Below are positions 35,601 through 47,393 of a DNA stretch of 55,930 bases, piece after piece. The notes beneath the pieces were generated by a model. It worked only from the letters and a program-made list of their open reading frames with translations. It did not search any database and was not told the origin of the DNA. Position 1 is the stretch's first letter, and each line of letters begins with the position of its first letter. The position numbers and the translations under genes were made by a program. Origin of the DNA: Intoshia linei (Eukaryota > Orthonectida > Rhopaluridae); NCBI GenBank assembly GCA_001642005.1, contig LWCA01000097.1, positions 1 through 55,930 on the forward strand. Reading direction: 5' to 3'.

Positions 35601-38600
35601 ACAGTAATTCCAAAAATTCTTAGTCAGAGTTTGCGATTCAGTAAATAAGATAAATACAACTTAAAAATGGTGACCTTCACGAGAAAAAATTCCTTAATAC
35701 CTTTCTTTTTTTAAAAGAAAAGAGTCGTCTAATGGAAAAGGTGTTTTCATTGATGGAGTCGCTGGCTGCTTCAAAACCACGATAATCAATAATAGAATAT
35801 TATTACAAATCCTACCTGAATGGGGCAGTATGAATCAGTACCAGAAAAATTTGCATCTTGTGGTGTCTGAACTTTGGATCACTCATGACAAAGATAAAAC
35901 ATGTATAAACATAATCATAGTGAACCAAACGTTTCTAGTAAACCCAGGAATTGTGATACTACGCTTGCCTGGTGAATGTGAAGAACTTGACATTGTTCGA
36001 GGATTTGAGAAATATCTTGATTAAATCGTGACATCGCGACGTTTTTTGTAATTTGAACAACAAAAAATTGCTAATTGCAAATTTTTAAGTGGATCTATCA
36101 GATAGCAAAAAATATTATGTCATTTGTATTCATTGAATCGGACGATACTCAAAATACAATCAGAGCGGTGCTGAAAAGAGAGAATTGAAATATATAATAC
36201 GACAGTAAATTGTTTAACGTAACTAGACAAAAATACAGTATAAAAAAAGAACTAGCACTCGTATGGACTCTGAAAAATCCGATACTATGTAGTGGAGAAA
36301 AATCAGTGAAAATTATTTATGCGTATCATACCCTAAGTCAGGTGAATAAAATGCCATGACAGATATCCTTAGCCGTTATGTAGAATAGGGTACCACCAAC
36401 ACTGATTCAATATACGCCATTAACCAGATTTCCTTTCGTAACGAGACAAATTTAACATTTGTAACTTTAACATTAAAACTTAGGAAAAGAGCATTCAGCT
36501 TTGTATACCTTCGTCATAGCTAGCTGCTGTTTGTACGAAGTACATAACACTCTAGCTCAGTGGTTTTCAACCTTATTGTGTTCGAGACCCCCTCATAAAC
36601 ATAAAAAATTTTCGTGACCCAAAAATTTTCTATATATATCATCTCCAAATGTCATATTAATTCACATAAATAAAATAATTAAAAAAGCATATTCAGTTTT
36701 ATTTATATTTTAATTATAATAACGAAATTTATTTATTTTTATGAAATTTGAGGTAGCATTTTAGCTAAAATTATTGATATCCTAGGCAGTGTATGGGATA
36801 AGATGAGCCTCATATCATTATTAACATTCAATCTGTTTATTGACTTTGTTTTTATATGAACAAGCGTAGATAATCCTGCTCCACACAGATAAGGTGACGG
36901 AAAAGATATTTGCAATCTCAAAGCAATCGTAAATACATTTGGATATAAGTTAATCATATCACACCAAAACGTACTTAGTGGTTTTTCATAGAAAATATTA
37001 TGTGTAGTGGATTCATTTATTAAATCTATTACTTCATCCTGTATTTTATCGTGAATAGTTTTTATATTGAGTGAAGAAGAACATTTAAATTGTAATACAG
37101 AATGTAAAAATATTTCCGTAACATTATTACTTTCAATATTATATTAAATTAAAATAAATAAATATATTGATAAAATTTTCAAATTCTAACGATCCCCCTA
37201 GCGGTCGCGACCCCCCGGATGAAAACCACTGCTCTAGCTAGTTTTAAATAGTTTTAAATTATTCTGGTTTAACATTTCATATCACGTAATTATTATGATT
37301 ACATGCTTAAAATTGGATTAGTTTTAATTCTGTAGGTATGTTATAGATATGAACAGGGTGTTTACTGTAGTGACAGAAAGAAATTATCATTCATAAAATA
37401 ATGACTGATCAACATGAATGGTCTCCCCCCCCCCCTTTTACTTAATTTTATATTTGCGCGACCCGTACCACTAAATGAGCCTGATACTCGTACGACACCT
37501 GTATGTTATACACAGAGCGGAACCTACCATGTTTCGAGACATATCAACGAAATTTTTATAAAATGAGGCCTTATTTTTCCAAATTAAGCATTAAAAATTA
37601 TCTTTTTGAATATCATAAGTATTTTTTTATTTTAAATTCAAAATATTAAGTCAAGAGAATTAGAGAGGAAATTAGGGCTATATAAAAGTACGCATATTAC
37701 GTATATGAATAGATTAGACGGTACGTATATGAAAATTCTTAGGAGCTTAATTTCATTTTCAGTGGCATCGACCTGGTAGGTTCTGCTCTGGTTGAACAAG
37801 TCGTGATGCATAAATAAATAAATTATATATAAATGTATATAATATCAATTTACTTCCAGCCTTTGTATCATGGGTTACTATATAACCCTTATCAACGGAA
37901 TATTTTTCGATTAGTTTGGTTTCACTGCGTATATCTAAAAATTTAAAATATAAATGTATAATAATACAAGTTATACTATATCTATATCTTAAACTTGTAC
38001 ATTCTGAATCCGCATGTAATATAATTGATATTATTATTACATTAAATACAATAAATAACCATTGGTTATATTACATTAAAATTTCATCGCTTTAATATTT
38101 TGCACAATTGTGTTGATTGAAGGAGTTTGACTAACATAATTGAGTAAAAAAAATTCAAAGACAGTTGTTTCTATTTTATACACAAAAACCCCAGTAGGTT
38201 ACAGTGAAAAACCTTGTCAAGACATAATTGAATTAATTAATTGAATGCAATTTTTACCTACTAACTCTTTATAAAATTCCAGTTCATACTCTTCAGTTAT
38301 AAAATCAGCAGTACATTCAGATACTAAAATAAAATGTTAATTAATTCTGTCATCAATGACGACATACATACATGTATCATGTACATTATTATATATTATT
38401 TAATATTTATATATTTACTGTGTACTCTCCCAGGTAAACCTTCAGATTCCATAATATTAGCTAACGTCACATCATTTGACCAAACATCGAATTTAAATCT
38501 TGTTGTACCAATCACACCTAATGAAAAAGTATATTAAAAAAAATTTATTTTTATCGACTAAATTATTAATAATACATTATTAATACACATTTTTACCATA

Positions 38601-41237
38601 TAAAACTTTTCCAGTGTGGATTCCAATTCTCATATGGACGTTTTCATCATGATCCTCATCGAATTCTTTTATAGCTTTTATCATACCTAGTCCACATTCC
38701 ACTGCAGATGTTGCATGATTTGAAATAGGTTCAGGACAGCCTTAATTTAAAGTATCAATATACATATATAACATTATATTAATATATTAATTATATATCT
38801 AATAGAGATAGATCTAAAAATTTATAGTGTATCCTAATATGAAAATTTAAATGTGCGGTGAACCTTGATTCCGTTCCGTAGAACCGTTTTTAAAGTGATA
38901 GTAAAGAATGTTAATTTTGACGTAAAATAACATAATTTTAATGGAACACGATCTGAAAATATTTAAAACTACTTTGTATGGGTTAAAATATTATTGGCTA
39001 TTATACGAGTTTCGTTTATATTTGAAATTGAAGCTAAATTACCTGCTACAGCATAATAACAATCTCCTAAAGTTGCAATCTTTTCACATCCACTCTTTAA
39101 ACATACTTCATCAAATCTACCAAACAGGTCGTTTAACAGGAAAACTAAACGCTCAGCAGTTTTATTCGAACTCATTTTCGTGAATCCAACTATATCGGCA
39201 AAAATAACGGTAACATTACTTTGCTGATCGGACGGCATCTGTTCCAATGATGTTGCAGATTGTTTGCTTTTATTGGTATTTGGTTTTTGTTTTATAACTT
39301 CAAGAGCAATTTTAGGTGGCATAAGAGAATGAATAACTTGATTTTTAATATTATCTTCAATTTTTAATTGTTTTTGCAACATTAACGACTGACTAACATT
39401 TAAAAATGTGGACCGTCGATGAACATCATTCATTACATTAATATAAATAGATAAACAATTTAAGATTAAAATTATTACAACTTTTGATAATATGAATAAA
39501 TAATTTCTATAATTTTTTTGTTGAAATATTTTTGTAATCAAATCAACATAATTTTGTTGAAATTTAGTATGATGTAATTCATTGTATGATTTAAAACCAA
39601 ATTCGCCTTGAATTAGGTAAAAAAATATTTCATAAATCATAAAAATGCAGTTGTTTAAAACAATTAAATATTTTAATTTAATTGGCACCAATATGTAAAA
39701 TAAAAATATTGTAATGTAGAGAAATATATAGTTTGATACATATGCCATTGATCGCATATATAAATCATTTTCCTTGTTTAAATGCATATATCCCGTGATA
39801 AATATTTCGTCAATGTTGAATAAAAAATGTATAATAAATATTATGGCTGTGAGAATGTTCATTTTTTGTCCAATATTTTTATATTTAAATATCATGATTG
39901 ATAATATTATGGCTAAAACAAATGCAATACCTGTTAGAAAAATTAAATGAATATAGTAAAATTGTATCATGGAACCAATAATTGCCACAAAAATTGTACG
40001 CAATAATATTAGAAATATTAGAAAGTATATGAAAATTTGAAAATAAAAGGATGTCGTTTGTTTAAAGCATTTTTCATATTGCACTTCTAAATTTTTAGAT
40101 TCAAAGTGAGAATCCCAAAAGTATCCTGATGCTCGATCGAATAAATAAAATTTTGGTTTTTTATTTTTTGTCACATTATTGCTAATTGCGTCTTTCATAT
40201 CACATAACATGCCCTCGTCACTTGCAACATTTTCATATTTAACTTCACTGGATATATTTCCACGTATGTCACAATTAGTTAGAGTACTTCTACGAGACGT
40301 TGTTGAGTTATTTGAATCTATAAATATATTAAATATTAAATTCAATAATTATTTAATGTAATTATTGTAATATAAAAATGTATAATATTTTCGATCGACA
40401 GCGTTCATATTCGATAAAAAATAAGCATTATTTTTTATTATTATTTACAATTTTTATTTTTCAGTCGTCGTGAAATTATATTAACTGTTAAAGTTTGTAT
40501 ACAATGCATAATATGCATATAATTTTTAATTGACAATAAGCATCTAGTATTGATTGAAGCTTGTAAGTGATCACATATCAGACTAGCATAAATAAGCAGT
40601 TTCCTGCACCTGAATTGATAATTTAAATTGAAAATCAAAGAGAAATATTTTTGATATAACTCCACCATAATTGGATTAGTTACTGTCTCAGAATCTTACA
40701 AATAAGAGTTAATATATTAACTAGTTAGTATACTATATACTATATACTATATAATAATTAGTATAACTTAGAGTAAATTTATATAACAAAATGGATAGTG
40801 ATGATGCCTAACCATCAATGAATATATATACTAACATGTGATACATAATACATAATCTGTATTTATAGAATAAACATATTAATTTGATCCGTATTATATT
40901 ACCGCACCAGAAAACACTTAAATTTTAGGTCATAAAGTTGAGTGGAACCTCCACTATGTGTCAATTCCGCTATTCGCCAAAATTACGTTCGTTATTAGTC
41001 AAACATTTTTAAAATAATCTATAAAATATTTTTATGCCTTGGTCCACCCTTAAATAAAATATAATAAAATTTTTAAAAAAAACTGGTATTTTTTAGGAGT
41101 GAAAGTGGGAACTAGCCTAAAAACTGTTGGGAAAAACTGCAATGCACTGGTACACTTGTATATGAAAAAAAAGAAAAATATAAAAAATATTTTTAATAAA
41201 AAGAATTACTTCTTCGATTCTCTTGAATTGTATTCAT
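32674..41237 (-). CDS. Membrane adenylyl cyclase B, ADCY9-like (1217 aa, 9 exons)
   Basis: Minus-strand exons are 41237-41210, 40317-39043, 38740-38597, 38517-38419, 38323-38258, 37934-37854, 34752-33278, 33224-32951 and 32885-32674: 3654 nt, all joins in phase. The short first exon supplies the start (MNTIQENRR). Two six-helix membrane blocks alternate with C1 and C2. C1 shows [10 protein letters not shown] (Asp384) and [10 protein letters not shown] (Asp428). C2 shows [18 protein letters not shown] (Lys1081) and [14 protein letters not shown] (Asp1158, Asn1165, Arg1169), so the enzyme should be active. [10 protein letters not shown] at the start of the second half is an ADCY9-like signature. 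The C-terminus is short. Intron 6 is 3.1 kb and contains a virus-like fragment, a gypsy fragment and a hAT element. It faces cyclase A tail to tail, with 581 bp between stops. Confidence 0.9.
35020..35530 (-). repeat. Family F repeat copy in cyclase B intron 6
   Basis: The reverse complement of the F interior, close to 11340-11770 in content (blocks CCTAAAATTT, GATGAAAACCCCAAGATTAC, TAACAAAGTGACAAAGT). The 76-codon ORF at 35207 is this repeat read in frame and is not a gene. Confidence 0.55.
35713..36024 (+). pseudogene. Endogenous viral element candidate: SF1 helicase fragment
   Basis: An open frame of about 103 codons to a TAA. It contains a P-loop-like block [12 protein letters not shown] near residue 12, in which the usual small residue before Lys is Phe. 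About 50 residues on comes [19 protein letters not shown], which has the layout of helicase motif II of alphavirus-like plus-strand RNA viruses but with Asn-Gln where the acidic pair is expected. [11 protein letters not shown] follows at the place of motif III, also without its key residues. Order and spacing fit the superfamily-1 helicase of the Hepe-Virga-type viruses; the catalytic residues are lost and the fragment has no methyltransferase or polymerase part. It is presumably inert. A cellular P-loop protein is the alternative. It lies antisense in cyclase B intron 6. Confidence 0.5.
36123..36388 (+). pseudogene. Ty3/gypsy RNase H fragment, broken
   Basis: The translation shows the order typical of gypsy RNase [19 protein letters not shown], a stop-broken stretch, [20 protein letters not shown], then [15 protein letters not shown], and a DILSR-like end. 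At least two in-frame stops and a frame change disable it. No integrase, protease or LTR is visible nearby. It lies about 100 bp downstream of the helicase-like fragment on the same strand. Confidence 0.7.
36510..36557 (-). repeat. Terminal piece of fold-back repeat B
   Basis: TAGCTGCTGTTTGTACGAAGTACATAACA matches the outer end of the 6555-6915 arm. It is cut at its right by the hAT element at 36558. Confidence 0.65.
36558..37231 (-). mobile_element. hAT element remnant with transposase C-terminus
   Basis: Ends CAGTGGTTTTCAACC and GGATGAAAACCACTG, with a perfect 8-bp duplication CTCTAGCT at 36550-36557 and 37232-37239. On the minus strand 36957-36739 encodes a piece resembling the hAT C-terminal dimerisation region: [20 protein letters not shown], then [20 protein letters not shown]. 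The rest of the transposase is deleted. It inserted into a copy of the B repeat, inside cyclase B intron 6. Confidence 0.8.
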
Positions 41238-42963
41238 TTTGGTGATTCTAAAAATACAAAAAATTATTCAAATAAGAAATATTAATAAAAATCAAATACA
41301 TTAAAAAATATTTAGGTTTAGTTCAATTAGCTCCATGAATTAATTATCAATTCTGGAGATTTAAGTTTAGTTTAGTTAATTGTATGTATAATAAATATTA
41401 ATTGACTCTTAACACAAGAAAAAGTTTATGATGAGACGGATAACTAAAATTTTTTTTAAAATACCGAATACGAAAATTTCCATTTGTGCTTTGAATTATA
41501 TTCAAAATTTTTATTTAATTATTTTAGGTAGGGTACAAACATTTATTTTTACAAACATTAATACAAATTGTACTTTCACTTCTCAGTTAATTTATAATAC
41601 TATTAAATTGATATCTGATACGATATTTATGATATGATATTTAAAAATCATTAAAAAATGAGTAAAATTAATATTTTATCAAATGAGTAATGTCAGATAT
41701 ATATTATTAAGTTATACAGTTAATATGTGAAATATAATTTACTGGCACCACGCGTAATGTATATATAAATGAAAAATGAAGGAAATACTTTTGGATACCA
41801 TTACTTTATTAAAATAAATATAACAAATTTTTAGCCAAATTGTAATTATTTGAATCTTATAAATCATTTGTGTTGGTTAATATGATTAAATTATTTAAAA
41901 TTAACCTATTAGTCCGTAATGTTCGTCATAGGAAATGTATATAATCTATTTTGTATCATATTTCAGAATAATAATAAAAGTTAAGCAATTTAGATAAATA
42001 TTTAAAAAAATTAATCAAATTGTATAAAAATACATTGTTAAATCGGAAATATCGATTTTATGTTAAGTTATTAGTTCATAGGAACTGTTTCTATATAACT
42101 AATTATTAATTTAATACAATGCATTATGAATATTTAAAATTTTAATTTCAAATTACTATATTAGTCGTGTAGGTGTTGTTCTACTTATATATTTATTATT
42201 GTTTTAAAAAATCGCATCAGAAAATAAGAAATTATTCAATTATCATTTCAAATGAAATACAATAGACAATCTGACTATCAATCCGGTTTACGAACCTGAA
42301 CTTTGATTTTTTTATGGCGCTGTTCAATAAATCAAAAATAATGCAAGTTTTGAACTTTTTAGCGATAATTAATTTAAAATAAGTGAAAATGGGTTTAAAA
42401 GTACTATAAATAGCATAAATTTTAAACAAAATAAAAATAATAATAATTACCCACTAACTAATACAACAATGTACATTGTACATTGTACATTTATATTGTT
42501 TTCATCTAACATCATAATGCAAATGTACGGTAAAATATATTCTGTTTTATCTTATAATAAATAATATTTAAAATCAACATTGTGGATAATGCATTCAGAC
42601 ATTTAAAAGCATTTTTCAGGATAAAGCAATGTTAAAATTGAAATAAATTTCAATAAGAAAGTTATGTTTTAGTTGATCTTAAGAATAATTTTTTTTTAAA
42701 TTAGAAATTGAGTAGCAATCATAAAAGACAGAAGGAATCAATTTATGAGATTGAAACCCAATATTTTTGTGTAGCAAATATGCATACCGTGAATTCCCAC
42801 TTTTTTTGAAATTTTAGGATAAATATTTAAATTTTGATTTGTAATTTTAATTCAAATTTTTAAGTTTGAAATTTATTTTACTTTTCGGACCGGCAAAATC
42901 TGACATGGAATATTTGATTTTAAAATATTGCAGGCTGTCAGTTTTCTCTATATATATCTATAT

Positions 42964-43310
42964 CAGTGGTGTCCTATTCAAATAATGTACGGACCCCCAT
43001 TTCAAAATATTTATTTTTTTAGACCCCAAAGGAAACATGAAATATATAACATTTATGAAAAAATTAAAAGTTTATCTCATAAGATTTGGTAAATCGTGTT
43101 TTCAAAAAAATAGGGGAAAAAAAGGATTTTCTTTTTATTTAGGTTGATAAAATTGGATTTTTGAAAAAAATATTGTAAAAAGGGGATTTTCCCTTAATTT
43201 ATTTTGTCGCCTTTCTATATTTTTTTGTGCCCCCCCAAATAAAAATTTCTTCCATGACCCCTTAATTTTTTAGTCGATCCTTTGGGCTACCTGGCTACCG
43301 TTGTGAAACC
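42964..43310 (+). mobile_element. Truncated copy of the 30051-30567 hAT-like element
   Basis: Starts CAGTGGTGTCC and shares the blocks AATGTACGGACCC, ATTTATTTTTT and ATGAAATAT...AACATTTATGAAAAAATTAAA. The right terminus is degraded. Confidence 0.6.
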
Positions 43311-43757
43311 ATAATGTAAAGTTTGATTATCCACATTTAGCATGTAATTATTTTAATTTGAGAACATTAAAAAACTATTAAAAAATTAAATTTTCATAAA
43401 TGCTGTATGCATTTTTATGCATACCAAACAGTTATGAAGCATGAAATAATTGACGTCAGTGATAACATATTTATAATTGTATATATTTATTATTTTAATT
43501 TTACTTTAAAATTTGAGTCATTAATAATCATAGTCTAATATACTGAACAACACTGAAAAAAATTTCTGCTTAAAAATAAGATAATATGCAAATATGAATT
43601 ATAATTTTTACATTCCTGAAAAAATTGTAAAAATGTATCTTGTAGTTAAAAGATTAATTAATATTTAAATATTAATATTAATAACTGTCATTTCTGTAGT
43701 TAAATACAACTAAACTAATATATAAGTTGATTCACTTTTAAATGAATGATCATCCTA

Positions 43758-43990
43758 TCTTATATAATATGCTACGCGATTTTTGTTTGTGTGTGTGTTC
43801 CACTTTATTGAAATAACTACCAGTATTAAAATTTTATAAAGTCCACATTTTAATAACAGTTTTTTCCGGGACGTATAATAAGATAAATTTTAACCTCCCA
43901 AACTTACATCTTATGGGTCAAAAACCCCAATTGTCTTTCTTTTTGCAAATTAAACGAGTTGGAAAATTTAAAAAAATTATTGTATACAAT
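43758..43990 (-). repeat. Family F tail copy, inverted
   Basis: Begins ATCCTATCTTATATAATATG, GCTACGCGATTTTTGTTTGTG, the reverse complement of the F tail, and continues with the ATCTTATGGGTCAAAAACCCC block. Confidence 0.7.
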
Positions 43991-44907
43991 AAAATAATTA
44001 TTTTCTAATTTGTGACTTACGTCTAATATAATCAAAAAAATGTATAACATGCGTTATGATTATTCTTTATGGTGTATTTCAAATTTTGTTTATTTGTTAA
44101 TTATTAAATTAGTTTAATTTAAAAAAAATCTAGATGATCAATAATTTTGTGTCATGGGATTATATTTACGTCTTCTCGTGTAGATTGTAATGTAAAAAAA
44201 TATCTTAGAAATTCTGAAAAAACCTATGATTAGGGTAAATTTTGCCTTTTTTTTTTTAAGATAATTTCATAATTGAAATTTCTATAGTTTCATTAGATTC
44301 ACCATTTTTAATTATGTATTTAAAAAATATTAGTTACCCAAAATAGTACACTTAATGATTTAAAATTTGCAATAATCCTTTGTATAAAATAATATTAATA
44401 TGATATTATTACAATAACCAAGAGACACATTTCCCTCTATCTTTTAGAGTATACATTTTACAATTCGGTCTATCATTTAAGAATAAAACCTAGCAGAAAT
44501 TTTTTTAAAACTGGAAAAATGTTGTCATGTGTTTTAATAAAATTATAACATAATATATATTATAATAAACGGGCTATAAAAGTGCGTATATCTTTGATTC
44601 AACGGTTTAATCAAAGTTATGTGAAACGTAAATTATATGCTCTGCTACTCTTAAACATTCCATAATTTTTGTTAGCATGCATTTAAGTATGTTTAAATAA
44701 AAAATACTAAATATAATCAGAATTATATCTTTTTGCATATCATACAATGAAATTATCTATTTTTAGAATATTTATAAAATTGAACATGGAATATTGATTA
44801 ATAAGTGTATGAGAATATATTACTCTACCAGGTAAATGTTAACTGAATGTGCATTATGTCATACTTGAATTAATTCATAAGTAATATTATCAGCCATATT
44901 TCAAGTC

Positions 44908-47393
44908 ATGAGCGATCAAAACGATAGAATTATTGAAAAGCTCGATGATATTGAGAATACGGTAGATTTTTTATTATATTCAATATAAAATATTAGATTG
45001 GTCATCTGGCCTATAAGGTAGATACACTTCAAAGGCTGAGCTCTCAAAATATCGCAAATTCCAAAAACGTGAAATTAAAATATACTGCAAGACTATCTAT
45101 CAATAGTGATAATGCTAAAGATCAAAACAAAGAACGAGGTAATTGGAGTGGAAGGTTTGATTTTGTTTTGTCAATTCTCGGATTTGCTGTCGGATTAGGT
45201 AATAACAAAATTCCACAATATTAACATTTGTATTAGGGAATGTATGGCGTTTCCCTTATCTGACATACAAGCACGGAGGAGCAGTATTTTTGATACCATA
45301 TACAATAATGTTATTTTGTGTTGGAATACCAATATTTTTTCTTGAATTGTCTCTAGGGCAATACGTTAGTCGTGGGTCAATGAATTGCTGGGAAATGGCA
45401 CCCATATTTAAAGGTTTTTATTATAAATGTAATTAACTTTACAATTAATTAGGCGTGGGAATTGCAATGTTGTATGCTTCAGCAATGGTAGCGCTATATT
45501 ATAATGTAATTATAAGTTGGTCACTATATTATCTTTTTTCATCATTTGTTAAAATCCTTCCATGGCAAAATTGCGACAATAACTGGAATACAGAATGTAA
45601 TTATTATAAAATTTTGTATCTAACTAAAATTTAGTTTGTTATACAAAACTTGCCAACGATTCGGCAAATTGTGCTACATTGGGTTATACTGCCTTTAGTA
45701 ATGGAACTTGTTACAACGACGAAAATTTATATGGAATTTATAATGAAACCTTGGCTAAATCTCATTCCATTGTGTCAACTTTACCCTCAAAAGAATTTTT
45801 TGAGTGCAAAATGCTCGGGTATTGTAGATCTACCGGTATCGATAACATTGGGGAACTTGATCCGTACCTAGCCCTAGCTCTTTTAATCTCATGGATTTTG
45901 GTTTTCACAGCGTTAATTAAAGGTATAAAATCCTCCGGAAAAGTTGTATATTTTACTGCAACGTTTCCTTATTTGATTTTGATAATATTGTTGATTTATG
46001 GTTTACAATTGGAAGGTGCTTCAAAAGGGATAAAATTTTATCTCTTAAATGTAAAAATTGAAAAATTGCAAGAATCTGAAGTTTGGATAGATGCGGCTAA
46101 ACAAATTTTCTTTTCTTTGTCAGCTAGTTGGGGTGGACTCATTTGTCTATCTAGCTACAACAAATTTAAAAATAATTGCCTTCGCGATGCAATTTTTGTG
46201 TCCATTGCCAATTGTTTAACAAGTTTTTTTGCCGGTTTCGTTATTTTTTCATATCTCGGAAATCTTGCATTTAAAAAAGGAGTATCAGTAGACAATATTG
46301 TCGATAGTGGTTTGAATCTCGCTTTCATCGTCTACCCGGAAGCACTTACTCATTTACCTTATCCTCCCGTCTGGTCAATTTTATTCTTTTTAATGTTGAT
46401 TACTCTTGGACTAGATTCAGAATTTGCTCTAGTAGAAACGATTGGCACTTCTTTTATGGATCAATGGAAAATATTGCGAAAACAAAAAACATTGGTATAC
46501 GGTATTATCTGCACATTTCTATTTTGTATTGGATTAACAATGTGCACTGACGGTGGATTTTATATTTTCAATTTAATTGACGCTTTTGCTGGTGGATGGA
46601 ATGTGCTAATCATTGCACTTTTAGAATGCATTTGTATTGGATATGTGTATGGCGCAGCCAATTTTTGTGACGACATAAAACTCATGCTAGGAAATAATCC
46701 TTGTTATGTACCTTGGAGTATAAACCACGTTTGGTGGAGCTTTTGTTGGGTATTCATGACGCCGTTAGCTTTAATGGTTATCATTGTATATATTACATTT
46801 ATGTACGGAGAACGTGTCCTAGTTAACGGAATTATCAGATTAGGGATTACGGTTTTAATGCAATTTCAAAATGTTAATTTGAGAATAAGTCTAGCAAATA
46901 AAAATAATAAAATAAAAATTTTTAGATTTTTATAAAATATTTTTATTATTAAAAAAAAAAACGTTATTCAATTTTATATTAATTTTCAGAAAACTTCGTT
47001 AACTAGGATTTTATCATTTAAATTTTCTCTATAATGAATTCGTTTATTAAATATAATGTATAGTGAATTTAGTTTGTTACAATATTTTCTCTGATGGGCG
47101 TATCCAGGTTAAGTCTTGGAAGATACAAGTATCCAGATTGGGCTCAAGCTGTGGGATGGGTTATTTCATCTTTATCAGTATTGATTATTGTTATAACTGC
47201 ACTTTTTTTATTATTGTTCACAGAAGGTTCATTTACAGAAAGATTACATTATTTAATTTCACCCAAAAAGGATTATGGACCAAGTTTACCTCAACATAGA
47301 CGATTGGTTAAACATTTACCTAACATTTCTATATACCCCGAAACTGAAAACAAAAATGAATTGTTTGAAAATAGCAATACTCAAGATTCTTGA
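44908..47393 (+). CDS. SLC6 Na+/Cl- dependent transporter, glycine-transporter type (672 aa, 6 exons)
   Basis: Imports a small amino acid, most likely glycine, with Na+ and Cl- at the plasma membrane. Exons are 44908-44961, 45018-45198, 45237-45413, 45453-45596, 45635-46776 and 47073-47393: 2019 nt, in phase. TM1 is [13 protein letters not shown] with Gly, not Asp, at residue 77, which argues against monoamines. TM6 is [20 protein letters not shown]; the SLSxxWGG core and Ser348 match GlyT2-type transporters. TM7-8 has [15 protein letters not shown] and [13 protein letters not shown]. The EL2 loop has a Cys pair and Asn-X-Thr sites (NGT, NET). RYKYPDW and [10 protein letters not shown] near the end are also family signatures. 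Three introns are just 38-39 bp. After 46776 the frame stays open to 46935, giving a possible alternative C-terminus; I prefer the splice because the TM11-12 spacing then matches GlyT. Confidence 0.9.

Larger units (their letters stand above)
41238..44907. other. Intergenic region between cyclase B and the transporter
   Basis: This divergent region must hold the promoters of both genes, but no core promoter motif can be distinguished in such A+T-rich DNA. It contains a short tandem TGTACAT stretch near 42475-42490, the truncated hAT copy at 42964-43310 and a family F copy at 43758-43990. ORFs at 41428 and 42232 are A+T-rich and not gene-like. Confidence 0.5.

Noticed and set aside
37425-37437. 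C13 run as a regulatory or origin-like tract
   Set aside because: A short homopolymer in intronic DNA with no supporting context; length is also unreliable.
21008-41237. Guanylyl cyclase identity for the two cyclases
   Set aside because: Both C2 domains have the Lys and Asp of adenine recognition, and each protein has the 6+6 helix layout of animal adenylyl cyclases.
45650-45871. ORF of 73 codons in another frame of the transporter
   Set aside because: It overlaps the conserved EL2-TM3 coding exon in the wrong frame.
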